Source of the DNA: an uncultured bacterium
Lineage (GTDB): Bacteria; Verrucomicrobiota; Verrucomicrobiia; Opitutales; Intestinicryptomonadaceae
Assembly (NCBI GenBank): GCA_905214995.1
Contig: CAJMOT010000057.1
Span: 1 to 12,902 of the forward strand
Length of the DNA stretch: 12,902 nt
Direction of reading: 5' to 3'
Below are positions 1 to 6,856 of the stretch, piece by piece. Made by a program: the position numbers and the translations under genes. Below the pieces are notes generated by a model, which did not search any database, had not been told where the DNA came from, and saw only the letters and a program-made list of their open reading frames with translations. The first letter of the stretch is position 1, and the number at the start of each line of letters is the position of its first letter.

Positions 1-99
1 AAGAAGCCCGCCAAGAAGCCGAGGCGCAGGGGGGGGCGCCGCCGCGGAGGGCGCGGGCGCGGCGAAAAGGGCGGCGCGGATTCCAAACCCAAGGCTTAG
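1..99 (+). CDS. C-terminal tail of an unidentified protein (5' partial), Lys/Arg/Gly-rich
   Basis: Frame 1 is open from the window edge to a TAG at 97-99 and gives 32 residues. They start KKPAKKPRRRGG, continue with RGG/RGRG repeats and end GADSKPKA. The tail is very basic and low in complexity, with no fold of its own. Such tails are known at the C-termini of RNA-binding proteins, including DEAD-box helicases, RNase R, pseudouridine synthases and some translation factors, where they bind RNA non-specifically. Which of these it belongs to cannot be told from this fragment. A possible weak terminator follows the stop directly, consistent with a gene end. The main doubt is that any GC-rich frame can look Arg/Gly-rich, but the Lys codons and the SKPKA ending look like real coding sequence. 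Confidence 0.5.
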   Translation, partial: KKPAKKPRRRGGRRRGGRGRGEKGGADSKPKA

Positions 100-121
100 C
101 GGGAGAATTTTCCCCGTTTTT
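100..121 (+). terminator. possible weak intrinsic terminator after the left-edge gene
   Basis: One base after the TAG stop, CGGG (100-103) can pair with CCCG (113-116), or GGGAG (101-105) with TTCCC (110-114). Five T residues follow at 117-121. The stem is only 4-5 bp, so this is a weak candidate, supported mainly by its position and T-tract. Confidence 0.3.
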
Positions 122-252
122 CGCCCGCCGTGCGCTTTTCCGGAATGGGACGCGCGCGAGGCGGACGTTTTGCGGTTTCCCTTTGCGCGCGGGAAATTTT
201 CGCTTCCGCATTTGTATCGCCTGCCGCGCCGCAAAAGTTTCGGGGTGCGGCG

Positions 253-295
253 AAAACCCCCGCGCCAGAGCGAAACGGTTTTTTCGGCGCGCGGG
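253..295 (-). terminator. probable intrinsic terminator downstream of the beta-propeller gene
   Basis: Read on the minus strand, CCCGCGCGCC (295-286) pairs with GGCGCGGGGG (266-257), a ten-position stem with one G-G mismatch. The loop is 19 nt and four T residues follow (256-253). The hairpin begins about 25 nt past the stop codon at 320-322. Position and tail fit Rho-independent termination, but the loop is long and the T-tract short. Confidence 0.42.
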
Positions 296-319
296 CGAAG
301 TTCCCGCATTTTGCCAATC

Positions 320-1900
320 CTATTTTTTCTCCGCAGGATCTTTCCGGGGGGCTTTCGCGGAGGACACTACTACCGCCGCATTTTTGCTGTCGCCCGAGTA
401 GTACGCCAAGTAGTGGGTGTCGCCGACGACCGTGGCGTTCACGTTTCCGGCGTCGTAGCCGACCGCGCTCGCAAAGGCCACTATTTCGGGATTCGGCCAC
501 GCGAGCGGATGTCCGAAAATCCTGTCGGCGTCAGCCACTCTGCGCTTGAGCATTCCGCGCGCGCGCTGGTAGTAGTAGTTGCTGACGAGCCCCGTCTTTT
601 CGTCGTACACTATGCTCGGGGTGGAGATGAACACGTCGCCGATGTTGGTTCTCTCGCGCGTCCACGTCTTTCCGTAGTCTCTCGATTCCAGCTGGAATTG
701 CGCCCTCTCCGTGGAGTCCGCGCTGTGTTCTATCCGCGCTATGGCGAGGATCCTGCCGTTCCCGATGTATGCCGCCGACTGCTCGGTGTTCCAATTCTTG
801 CGGTTCAGGCCCGACTCAACGGTTTTTTGCGTCCATGTTTTGCCGTTGTCTTTGCTGACGAGCGTTCCCCACGAATTGAGTGCGTCCTCTCCGTAATTTC
901 CGGTAAACCAAATCGCCATGAGTCCGACTGTGGGCACCTTGAATACGTCCGTAATTTGCATGGGCGTCGGCGAGAGCTTCGGCGAGCATACGAACTCGAA
1001 ATTCCTGCCGTCTTTCGTGCGGAAGAGCTTGTGCTCGACCCTCCCCTTGCCGACGAACCTTATCCATACGAGCATGTCGCCGTTTTCGTCGAGGCCCTTG
1101 CCTATCGGCACTTCTCCGAAGTCCGGGTCGTTTGACAATAGAGTTTCCTCCGACCACGTTTTGCCGCCGTCCTCCGAGACGCGCACATATGCGCCGCGCC
1201 TGCCTTCTCCGATGGTGTGTCCCGACCCTCGGCTGTAAACGCACACGAGCTTCCCGCCGAGCGCCTGCATCATCGGCCACGAGTTGTATCCCTTCGCGGT
1301 TTCGACATTTGCCGGCGCGGGCAGGTCTTTTACGGGCGTCATTTTGACCTCAATCAGCGCGGTAGGCGCCTCGAAAGTGTCGGACGGGTCGCCGGCGAGA
1401 CGCTCTATGCGGACGTTTACGGGCAGGCCGGGAATGGCGGGGTAGCAGGATTCGAGCTCGACGGTTTTCTCCCTGAATGGGCATGCGGAAATTTTCGAGC
1501 GCGCGGGAACGCACTTTAATTTGTTTACTTCCTTTCCCGTCTCGGGATCCGTCTGGGAGAGAACCGCCCTGTAAACGTCCTCGTCGGATTTGCCCTTCGG
1601 CTTTTCGAGCGGCGCCGCGGCGATTTCGATTTTCACGCCCCGATATCCCTCGGGCATTTTTGCGGAAACCGCCGAGACCGCCCCGCCGTCCCTTCCCGAA
1701 AACACCCACGCGGCGACGGGGCGGGATTTGATTTTCACCTCACGCTTCTCGGGGTTTCCGGATGCTGCGCGCATATAGCCGGCGCCGATTCGCATCGGCG
1801 CGGGGGTCTTTGTTTCGGCCGCCTCAACGCAGGCAAATGCCTGCCAAAGGGCGGCGAAGATTAGAAAGCAGAAGCTATTTGGGATATGCGTATTATTCAT
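320..1900 (-). CDS. secreted BNR/Asp-box beta-propeller protein, sialidase-like
   Basis: This 526-residue protein carries an N-terminal signal peptide: MNNTHIPNSF, then a hydrophobic stretch to about residue 25, with probable cleavage after ACVEA. It should be exported. Residues about 30-190 form an uncharacterised region. Residues about 200-515 look like a beta-propeller, with three clear Asp boxes of the S-x-D-x-G-x-T-W type at about 242-249 (SEDGGKTW), 349-356 (SKDNGKTW) and 406-413 (SRDYGKTW), plus a degenerate copy near 293. Asp boxes are typical of sialidases (GH33) but also occur in other propeller hydrolases, lyases and binding proteins. I see no FRIP/YRIP motif, so sialidase activity is not established. 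I chose ATG 1898-1900 because it begins the signal peptide. The frame stays open upstream to a TTG at 1958-1960, which would add 20 non-signal residues. No Shine-Dalgarno is visible. It lies 83 bp downstream of the GH106-like gene on the same strand and is probably co-transcribed. Confidence 0.75.
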   Translation of the reverse strand: MNNTHIPNSFCFLIFAALWQAFACVEAAETKTPAPMRIGAGYMRAASGNPEKREVKIKSRPVAAWVFSGRDGGAVSAVSAKMPEGYRGVKIEIAAAPLEKPKGKSDEDVYRAVLSQTDPETGKEVNKLKCVPARSKISACPFREKTVELESCYPAIPGLPVNVRIERLAGDPSDTFEAPTALIEVKMTPVKDLPAPANVETAKGYNSWPMMQALGGKLVCVYSRGSGHTIGEGRRGAYVRVSEDGGKTWSEETLLSNDPDFGEVPIGKGLDENGDMLVWIRFVGKGRVEHKLFRTKDGRNFEFVCSPKLSPTPMQITDVFKVPTVGLMAIWFTGNYGEDALNSWGTLVSKDNGKTWTQKTVESGLNRKNWNTEQSAAYIGNGRILAIARIEHSADSTERAQFQLESRDYGKTWTRERTNIGDVFISTPSIVYDEKTGLVSNYYYQRARGMLKRRVADADRIFGHPLAWPNPEIVAFASAVGYDAGNVNATVVGDTHYLAYYSGDSKNAAVVVSSAKAPRKDPAEKK

Positions 1901-1983
1901 AGTTCGCAAATGCTTGCATATGGTTGAAAAATATTCGGCAAAAACGCGGATTTTGCGCAATCAGAAACGCGCATAGGAAGGTT

Positions 1984-4314
1984 TTATTCAAAGACGCATT
2001 CGGCGGCGGGCATTATCGGTTTTGAGTTTTCGACGGGCCGGCGCTCTTTCAGCCAATCGTGCGCGCCGGAAACTTCAAACGCCTTTGTCCCGAAAATCCT
2101 GGCGTTTGAGGTCTCGCGGCGGATTTTTACTTCGGCGCGCTTTCCGGCGAGCTCCTGCGGTATTCTCCATGCAAACGGCGGCCATGCGCGCCTGCCCATG
2201 GATTTGCCGCCGATAAAGAGCTCCGCAGGCAGCCCGCCCGTGTCGGCTTTCAGCAAAACCGCCCATTCTGGAATTTTCATTTCCGCCGTCTGCGTTATGC
2301 CGCCGGCGTACCCGAGGAGTCCCGCGCCGTCGTCCTTATAAGGGGAGAGCTTTGAGCCGCTCTGCGAGAAATTTCCGGCGATTATGGCGGCGGGAAGGTA
2401 AGGGTTGTCCGATGAGGGGTTTTTTATTTTGAGGATATGGCGGCCCTTTTTAAGGCGGACGGATTTTTGCCCGTAGAGCTCGCGCAGGCCCGGGGTGAGG
2501 GCAACGCACGGCTTGTCCGCGGAAATTTCCGCGCCGTCGAGCTCGACGATGGCTTTTTCCGGAATCTCTGCCATGAGGATTTCCGCGTCCATATCTTCCG
2601 AGACTTCAAAGGCAAATTCGCCGTTCTCAAACTCCGCGCGGGCGAGGTTGGGAGAGTCGATTTCGACTTTCCATCCCGGCAGGATTTCCACGCCGCGCGA
2701 TTGTAGAGCGACGGGGACGCGCGCGCCGTTTCTGGCGGCGAAAACCGTTCTCGGCTTTTGAGAATAGCTCAATATCACCGCCGACCCGTCGGCGTATTCC
2801 CTGACGAAAACGTCGTTAAGCAGGTTTCCTTCGGCGTCCTCTATCCGCAGGCTCCTGTCGAATTTGGAGAGCAGCCGCTCTTTCAGCATCGGGTAGTCCC
2901 AGAAGCTTTTTCCCGTAATTTCGTCCCTGATCTGGTCGCCCTCAAGGTTCAGCGCTACGGGGGAGGAAGCCGCATCCTCCGGCGCGAGAAGCCGCCACGA
3001 GTACTGGTCGGCGGAGAGGTTTTTGAGCAGTTCGGTGAGATTTGCGGACTTGTACGGATACCGCACTTCTACGAGCGGCCTTTTTCGCTCCTTTGTCGCA
3101 AAAGACGCCGCGAGTTTGGCGTCTTCGCCGAGCTCCCTCATATATCCGAACCACGGCTGGGCGGGGGTAAAGGCGGCGTAGTATAGTTTCTTTATGGCGT
3201 TGCCGCGCGCGTCGAGCGGCGCGAGCATAAAGTAGCGGTTCGCCCCGAAGCACGCCGCCAGCCATATCTGCCTGCGCAGCTTTTCGTAGGGCATGTCCGT
3301 CGGTCCTATCGCAAACAGCTCGGCGGCGCCGCCTTTGTTGCCGCGCTTTTCGATTGCATACATTCCCGTGCCGTAGGTCAGCCATTCGACGCCCTTCAAG
3401 TCGTCGGGCGTGAAGATGTCGTCTATTCCGGGCAGGGAGAATTCTTGCAAGACTTTCAGCGGATGGCCGTTTTGCCGGAGCGCCCGCGACGAAAAGTATT
3501 CGTCCATAAGGTGCCCGGTCAGAACCATTCCGCGCTCCGCGCACCAGTCGGAAATCTTTTTTGCGAAAACCTTTGAAAACCTGTCGGCGACGAGCCTGTT
3601 CACGGCGGCTTCGTAGGGCGCGCTCGACGTCCGCGCGCCGAGGAGCATGTCGGAGCGCAGGTCGGAGCCCGCAAGCTTTTTGTAGTCTTCCTCCAAGCCG
3701 TCGTAGTACGGGATTCTCACGGGGTCTGCGCCGGATTTTGGGCTGAAATAGCCCGCGGACGGCTCGTCGGTAAATATGCCCTTTACGAGAGTTCCGAGGT
3801 ACGGGGCGAGCTTTTGGGCGTATTTTTCGTGCGTTAGGCGCATGAAACAGTCCACTGCGGCGGGGTCGAGCAGGTTGGACATGTTTGGGTTTTCGCGCAT
3901 GACGATCTCGAGTTTTCCGTCGCGCGCCTTTGCGACGTCGAGATGGCGATAGGCGAAATTGGGGTTTTCCGCCATAACGGTTTTGTTCGCCGTGCCGCTC
4001 GGCCAGTTGAATTCGTCGTAGAGCCATACGGAGGTGAAGCCGAGCTCCCCGGCTATGGCGCAGATGTTTTCGCACGCGTCGAGCCATTCGCCGGACATGT
4101 ACTCGAATCCGAATCCCGAGCGCGGATATATCATGTATTGGGTGATTCCGGCCTCCTTTAAGCCTTTTAGGGCGGAGCGGATCGTTTTCGCGTCAGGCTT
4201 GCCGACGATTGCGCCCATCGGAACTATCGGATTTTCCGCGCCGCCCATTGCGGGGAAAGGGCGGAGCGACAAAACGCACAACGCGAGTACGCATAAAAAA
4301 TTGCGTAAATTCAT
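1984..4314 (-). CDS. secreted GH106-like glycoside hydrolase (alpha-L-rhamnosidase-like)
   Basis: The 776-residue protein starts with a signal peptide (MNLRNFLCVLALCVLSLRPF, cleavage probably near residue 25), so it acts outside the cytoplasm. The next approximately 400 residues have TIM-barrel hydrolase signatures known from GH106 and related unclassified families: WLYDEFNWPSG at about 97-107, IFTDEPS at 180-186 and TGHLMDE at 266-272. The acidic residues in the last two are candidate catalytic or metal-binding positions. Residues about 410-776 should be beta-sandwich domains; a galactose-binding-like fold at the C-terminus is plausible. It is shorter than typical GH106 enzymes (around 1000 residues), so substrate and linkage are uncertain. 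Family knowledge suggests hydrolysis of rhamnose-containing or related plant or algal glycans. The frame extends to 4428, but that start would precede the signal peptide and lie in a terminator hairpin, so ATG 4312-4314 is preferred. It is the first gene of a pair with the propeller protein. Confidence 0.72.
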   Translation of the reverse strand: MNLRNFLCVLALCVLSLRPFPAMGGAENPIVPMGAIVGKPDAKTIRSALKGLKEAGITQYMIYPRSGFGFEYMSGEWLDACENICAIAGELGFTSVWLYDEFNWPSGTANKTVMAENPNFAYRHLDVAKARDGKLEIVMRENPNMSNLLDPAAVDCFMRLTHEKYAQKLAPYLGTLVKGIFTDEPSAGYFSPKSGADPVRIPYYDGLEEDYKKLAGSDLRSDMLLGARTSSAPYEAAVNRLVADRFSKVFAKKISDWCAERGMVLTGHLMDEYFSSRALRQNGHPLKVLQEFSLPGIDDIFTPDDLKGVEWLTYGTGMYAIEKRGNKGGAAELFAIGPTDMPYEKLRRQIWLAACFGANRYFMLAPLDARGNAIKKLYYAAFTPAQPWFGYMRELGEDAKLAASFATKERKRPLVEVRYPYKSANLTELLKNLSADQYSWRLLAPEDAASSPVALNLEGDQIRDEITGKSFWDYPMLKERLLSKFDRSLRIEDAEGNLLNDVFVREYADGSAVILSYSQKPRTVFAARNGARVPVALQSRGVEILPGWKVEIDSPNLARAEFENGEFAFEVSEDMDAEILMAEIPEKAIVELDGAEISADKPCVALTPGLRELYGQKSVRLKKGRHILKIKNPSSDNPYLPAAIIAGNFSQSGSKLSPYKDDGAGLLGYAGGITQTAEMKIPEWAVLLKADTGGLPAELFIGGKSMGRRAWPPFAWRIPQELAGKRAEVKIRRETSNARIFGTKAFEVSGAHDWLKERRPVENSKPIMPAAECVFE

Positions 4315-4321
4315 AAAAAAT

Positions 4322-4349
4322 ATTTTAAGAAGCGGCGTCAGGCGGTCAA
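4322..4349 (-). promoter_or_regulatory. sigma-70-type promoter of the GH106-like gene, probably leaderless
   Basis: On the minus strand, TTGACC (4349-4344) is followed after 16 bp by TAAAAT (4327-4322). Each matches its consensus hexamer at five of six positions. Only seven bases (ATTTTTT) separate the -10 box from the ATG at 4314, so transcription should start at or beside the start codon. No Shine-Dalgarno is present, as expected for a leaderless mRNA. The promoter lies downstream of the glnN terminators, so the pair has its own transcription unit. Confidence 0.5.
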
Positions 4350-4389
4350 AGCTAATTTTCAATTCGCCCGCCGAATTTTTCTCGCGCAA

Positions 4390-4417
4390 AAAAAGCGCGC
4401 CCGCGGGCGCGCTTTTT
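4390..4417. terminator. perfect 28-bp palindrome, bidirectional-type intrinsic terminator
   Basis: A run of A, the GC core GCGCGCCCGCGGGCGCGC (4395-4412) and a run of T form an exact 28-bp palindrome. On the minus strand the stem is followed by seven T residues. It is the second of two hairpins after glnN and should stop glnN transcripts before the GH106-like gene. Being symmetrical it would also work on plus-strand transcripts. Confidence 0.75.
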
Positions 4418-4429
4418 GATTGCGGCAAA

Positions 4430-4455
4430 GCCCGCCCGCTTTTTTGCGGGCGGGC
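4430..4455 (-). terminator. intrinsic terminator hairpin directly after glnN
   Basis: GCCCGCCCGC (minus strand, 4455-4446) and GCGGGCGGGC (4439-4430) form a perfect 10-bp stem around a six-A loop, followed by TTTG. It starts 24 nt past the glnN stop codon. The T-tail is short, but the 28-bp palindrome a few bases further on makes a tandem terminator. Confidence 0.65.
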
Positions 4456-4479
4456 GCGTTCCGCCGCAGACTCGCCGGC

Positions 4480-6612
4480 TCAGTATACGAACAGGAGCTC
4501 GCAGTACTTTGGCATCGGCCAGAGGCCGTCGGCGACCTCCGTCTCGAGCTTGTCCGCAACCGACCTCACGGCGTTCATGGCGTCGATTCTCGGCTGCGTA
4601 CCCTCCTTTTTGAGGACGGCTTCGAGCTTGGAGTTCGCCCCGTCGAGCTCGTCGGCGAGAGACGCGATAGTCTTGCACTTCGCCGCCAAAGCCGAACTCT
4701 TCACGCCTGCGCCCTTTGCCGCCGCCATGTCGGAGGACAGCTTGCCGAGATACTCGAGGGCGGCGGGCATTATCATAGTCTTCGAGATGTTGAGCGTGAG
4801 CGCCGCCTCTATTTGTATCTTCTTGGTGTATTCCTCCATGAAGACTTCGTAGCGGCTCTTGAGCTCGGAGGCGTTGAGGACGCCGTACTTCTCGAAGAGG
4901 GCGATATTTTCGGGCTTGGTCAGCGGCTTGAGGGCTTCCGGGGTGTTGCGGAGGTTGGGCAGCCCGCGCTTGGCGGCCTCCTTCTTCCACGCCTCGTTGT
5001 AGCCGTCGCCGTTGAAGACGACCCTCTTGTGCTTTTTGACGATCTCCTGCAAAATCTTCTGCAAGCCCTTTTGAAATTCGGCCTTCGGGAGGGCTTCAAG
5101 CTTTGTGGAGATTTCGTCGAAAGCCTCGGCGACTATCGTATTGAGAATTATGTTGGGATTGGCGCACGACTGCGACGAGCCCGCCGCGCGGAATTCAAAC
5201 TTGTTGCCGGTGAAGGCGAAGGGGCTCGTCCTGTTCCTGTCGGTGACGTCGCATGGCAGCGGCGGCAGGGTGTCCACGCCGATTTTGATGAACTTTCCGT
5301 TCTTGGAGCTCTTGGGCTCGCCCGCCTCGATCTGGTCGATGATGTCGGAGAGCTGCTCGCCGAGGAAGATGGAGATTATCGCCGGCGGGGCCTCGTTCGC
5401 GCCGAGGCGGTGATCGTTTCCGGCTCCGGCGGTTGCGGAGCGCAGGAGGTCGGCGTGCTCGTCCACGGCCTTGATCACCGCGCAGAGGGTCGTCATGAAT
5501 ATGGCGTTTTCGTGCGGATTGGTGCCCGGGTTGAGGAGGTTGCGGTCGCCTACCGAAATCGACCAGTTGTTGTGCTTGCCCGAGCCGTTGACGCCCGCAA
5601 ACGGCTTTTCGTGCAGGAGGCATTCGAAGCCGTGCTTTTCCGCCGTGTTGCGCAGGATTTCCATGATCATCATGTTGTGGTCTATGGCGAGGTTGAGCTC
5701 CTCGAACACGGGGGCGATTTCAAACTGCGCGGGGGCGACTTCGTTGTGGCGGGTTTTTGCGGGTATGCCGATTCTCCACAGCTCCCTGTCGACCTCGTCC
5801 ATGAAGCTTATTATGCGCGGCTGTATCGAGCCGAAGTAGTGGTCTTCAAGCTGTTGGTGCTTGACGGGCGGCGCGCCGAATAGCGTGCGGCCGGTCTGCA
5901 TGAGGTCGGGGCGCAGTATGTAGAGGGACTTGTCCACGAGGAAGTATTCCTGCTCCGCGCCGAGCGTGACGGAAACCCTGTCGTCGGTTTTCACCCCGAA
6001 GCACTTCATCAGCCGCTTGGCCTGCATGCTCAATACCTGTATGGAGCGCAGAAGCGGCGTCTTTTTGTCGAGCACTTCCCCCGTGTAAGAGCAGAACATC
6101 GTGGGTATGCAGAGGGTCGCGACGCCGCCGATGCGCTTTATGAAGGCGGGCGAGGTCGGGTCCCACGCCGTATAGCCGCGCGCCTCGAAAGTCGAGCGCA
6201 GGCCGCCGGACGGGAAAGAGGAGGCGTCGGGCTCGCCGAGTATCAGATTTTTGCCGGAGAACCTCGTGATTGCGCCGCCGTTTTTGTCGGGCTCGAGGAA
6301 CGCGTCATGCTTTTCGGCGCTCGCGCCCGTCAGCGGCAGGAACCAGTGCGTGTAATGTGTGGCGCCCCTGTTCATCGCCCAGATTTTCATCGCGTGCGCG
6401 ACGTCGTCGGCGACGGCGGGGTCGAGCGGAACCCCCTGGCGGATCGTGTCGAGAAGCTTTTTGTATATCGGCTTGGATACGTAGTCTTCGAGCGTCTTGA
6501 GCCCGAAGGCGTCGATGCCGTATTCTTCGCCGACGCGGTACGGCTTGATTTCCTCATTGTATCCGCATTCGCGGGCTGCAATGGAAGTCAATGCTTTCTT
6601 TCTTGCATTCAT
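4480..6612 (-). CDS. glnN: glutamine synthetase type III (GSIII)
   Basis: The enzyme catalyses glutamate + NH4+ + ATP to glutamine, ADP and phosphate in the cytoplasm. At 710 residues it has the length of the GSIII family (about 700-730) and is far longer than GSI or GSII (350-470). Conserved glutamine synthetase motifs appear in order: AEQEYF at 219-224 (metal-binding Glu), NEVAPAQFE at 290-298, NGSGKHNNWS at 342-351 (glutamate/metal site), and NRTSPFAFTGNKFEFR at 460-475 (nucleotide and substrate arginines). The C-terminus (LWPMPKYCELLF) is also typical of the family. The ATG at 6610-6612 is supported by a good Shine-Dalgarno and by a sigma-54 promoter 38 nt upstream. It is divergent from gltB-gltD, with which it completes the GS-GOGAT cycle. 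GSIII is usually regulated transcriptionally by nitrogen supply, in line with the promoter seen here. Tandem terminators follow it. Confidence 0.96.
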   Translation of the reverse strand: MNARKKALTSIAARECGYNEEIKPYRVGEEYGIDAFGLKTLEDYVSKPIYKKLLDTIRQGVPLDPAVADDVAHAMKIWAMNRGATHYTHWFLPLTGASAEKHDAFLEPDKNGGAITRFSGKNLILGEPDASSFPSGGLRSTFEARGYTAWDPTSPAFIKRIGGVATLCIPTMFCSYTGEVLDKKTPLLRSIQVLSMQAKRLMKCFGVKTDDRVSVTLGAEQEYFLVDKSLYILRPDLMQTGRTLFGAPPVKHQQLEDHYFGSIQPRIISFMDEVDRELWRIGIPAKTRHNEVAPAQFEIAPVFEELNLAIDHNMMIMEILRNTAEKHGFECLLHEKPFAGVNGSGKHNNWSISVGDRNLLNPGTNPHENAIFMTTLCAVIKAVDEHADLLRSATAGAGNDHRLGANEAPPAIISIFLGEQLSDIIDQIEAGEPKSSKNGKFIKIGVDTLPPLPCDVTDRNRTSPFAFTGNKFEFRAAGSSQSCANPNIILNTIVAEAFDEISTKLEALPKAEFQKGLQKILQEIVKKHKRVVFNGDGYNEAWKKEAAKRGLPNLRNTPEALKPLTKPENIALFEKYGVLNASELKSRYEVFMEEYTKKIQIEAALTLNISKTMIMPAALEYLGKLSSDMAAAKGAGVKSSALAAKCKTIASLADELDGANSKLEAVLKKEGTQPRIDAMNAVRSVADKLETEVADGLWPMPKYCELLFVY

Positions 6613-6617
6613 TTTGT

Positions 6618-6623
6618 TCCTTT
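6618..6623 (-). promoter_or_regulatory. ribosome binding site of glnN
   Basis: AAAGGA lies 5 nt before the glnN ATG on the minus strand. It fixes the start at 6612 and contrasts with the other starts in this window, most of which lack a Shine-Dalgarno. Confidence 0.75.
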
Positions 6624-6660
6624 TAGTTGTTTAAATTTGTCAAGCAACGCTTTTGAAGTA

Positions 6661-6677
6661 AGCATATTCCGTGCCAG
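6661..6677 (-). promoter_or_regulatory. sigma-54 (RpoN) promoter of glnN
   Basis: The minus strand reads CTGGCACGGAATATGCT (6677-6661). Against the consensus YTGGCACG-N4-TTGCW it has a complete -24 element and one mismatch in the -12 element (ATGCT). The invariant GG (6675-6674) and GC (6663-6662) are separated by exactly 10 bp. Counting from the -12 C, transcription should start near 6650, giving a 38-nt leader that includes the Shine-Dalgarno. Sigma-54 promoters need an ATP-hydrolysing enhancer-binding protein; candidate enhancer palindromes lie about 165 and 197 bp upstream of this start. Confidence 0.85.
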
Positions 6678-6689
6678 TTTTTGAAAAGC

Positions 6690-6703
6690 GCGGCAAAAGC
6701 CGC
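6690..6703. repeat. small inverted repeat GCGGC-AAAA-GCCGC
   Basis: Five-bp arms around AAAA lie just upstream of the glnN sigma-54 promoter, about 40-53 bp before the predicted start. It could be a minor protein site or a chance palindrome. Its sequence is unrelated to the GCGACAA palindromes. Confidence 0.3.
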
Positions 6704-6804
6704 AGATTTTGCGTAGATGCGGTTTTATCTTATTTATATATACGTTTTATCCTGACAAATTTTGCCCGCTTTCCAAGACTTTTATAGTTTTGTCCCCAAA
6801 ATAT

Positions 6805-6824
6805 CCGCGACAAAATTGTCGCAA
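6805..6824. promoter_or_regulatory. putative enhancer palindrome, copy 1 (sigma-54 activator site)
   Basis: The core GCGACAAAATTGTCGC (6807-6822) has two perfect 7-bp arms, GCGACAA and TTGTCGC, around AA. The full 20-bp unit from CC at 6805 to AA at 6824 recurs exactly at 6837-6856. Its centre is about 165 bp upstream of the predicted glnN start and 162 bp upstream of the gltB start, within normal enhancer range for both. The binding protein is unknown; the sequence does not match the NtrC consensus (TGCACC-type arms). Confidence 0.7.
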
Positions 6825-6836
6825 ATGAATTCCATG

Positions 6837-6856
6837 CCGCGACAAAATTGTCGCAA
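6837..6856. promoter_or_regulatory. putative enhancer palindrome, copy 2 (sigma-54 activator site)
   Basis: This is an exact 20-bp repeat of copy 1, core at 6839-6854. The two copies are 32 bp apart centre to centre, about three helical turns, so they face the same side of the DNA and could bind two dimers cooperatively. The centre is about 130 bp upstream of the predicted gltB start and 197 bp upstream of the glnN start. Confidence 0.7.

Noticed and set aside
100..319. A small gene or RNA in the gap between the left-edge gene and the propeller gene
   Set aside because: No start with a ribosome binding site and no conserved motif. Only terminator-like hairpins are visible.
170..1135. 321-residue open frame on the plus strand opposite the propeller gene
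   Set aside because: It overlaps the Asp-box protein in antisense, with unlike composition and no motif. Treated as a shadow frame.
1901..1960. TTG start of the propeller gene at 1960
   Set aside because: It would put 20 polar residues before the signal peptide; no ribosome binding site supports it.
2942..4087. 381-residue open frame in another minus-strand frame within the GH106-like gene
   Set aside because: Extremely Arg/Ala-rich out-of-frame translation. The overlapping frame has a signal peptide and hydrolase motifs.
4315..4428. Extended start of the GH106-like gene at 4428
   Set aside because: It would place 38 unrelated residues before a clear signal peptide and start inside the glnN terminator, upstream of the gene's own promoter.
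4420..5883. 487-residue open frame on the plus strand opposite glnN
   Set aside because: It is antisense to a gene with unmistakable GSIII motifs and shows no recognisable motif. Long antisense frames are expected in GC-rich coding sequence.
6724..6760. Sigma-70 promoter for glnN (TTGTCA near 6757-6752 with AT-rich -10 candidates)
   Set aside because: No -10 candidate has both good sequence and 16-18 bp spacing. The sigma-54 site is much stronger. A secondary basal promoter cannot be excluded.
6753..6770. TGACAAATTTTGCCCGCT as a further enhancer copy
   Set aside because: One arm is degenerate and the spacing between half sites is one base longer than in the true copies.
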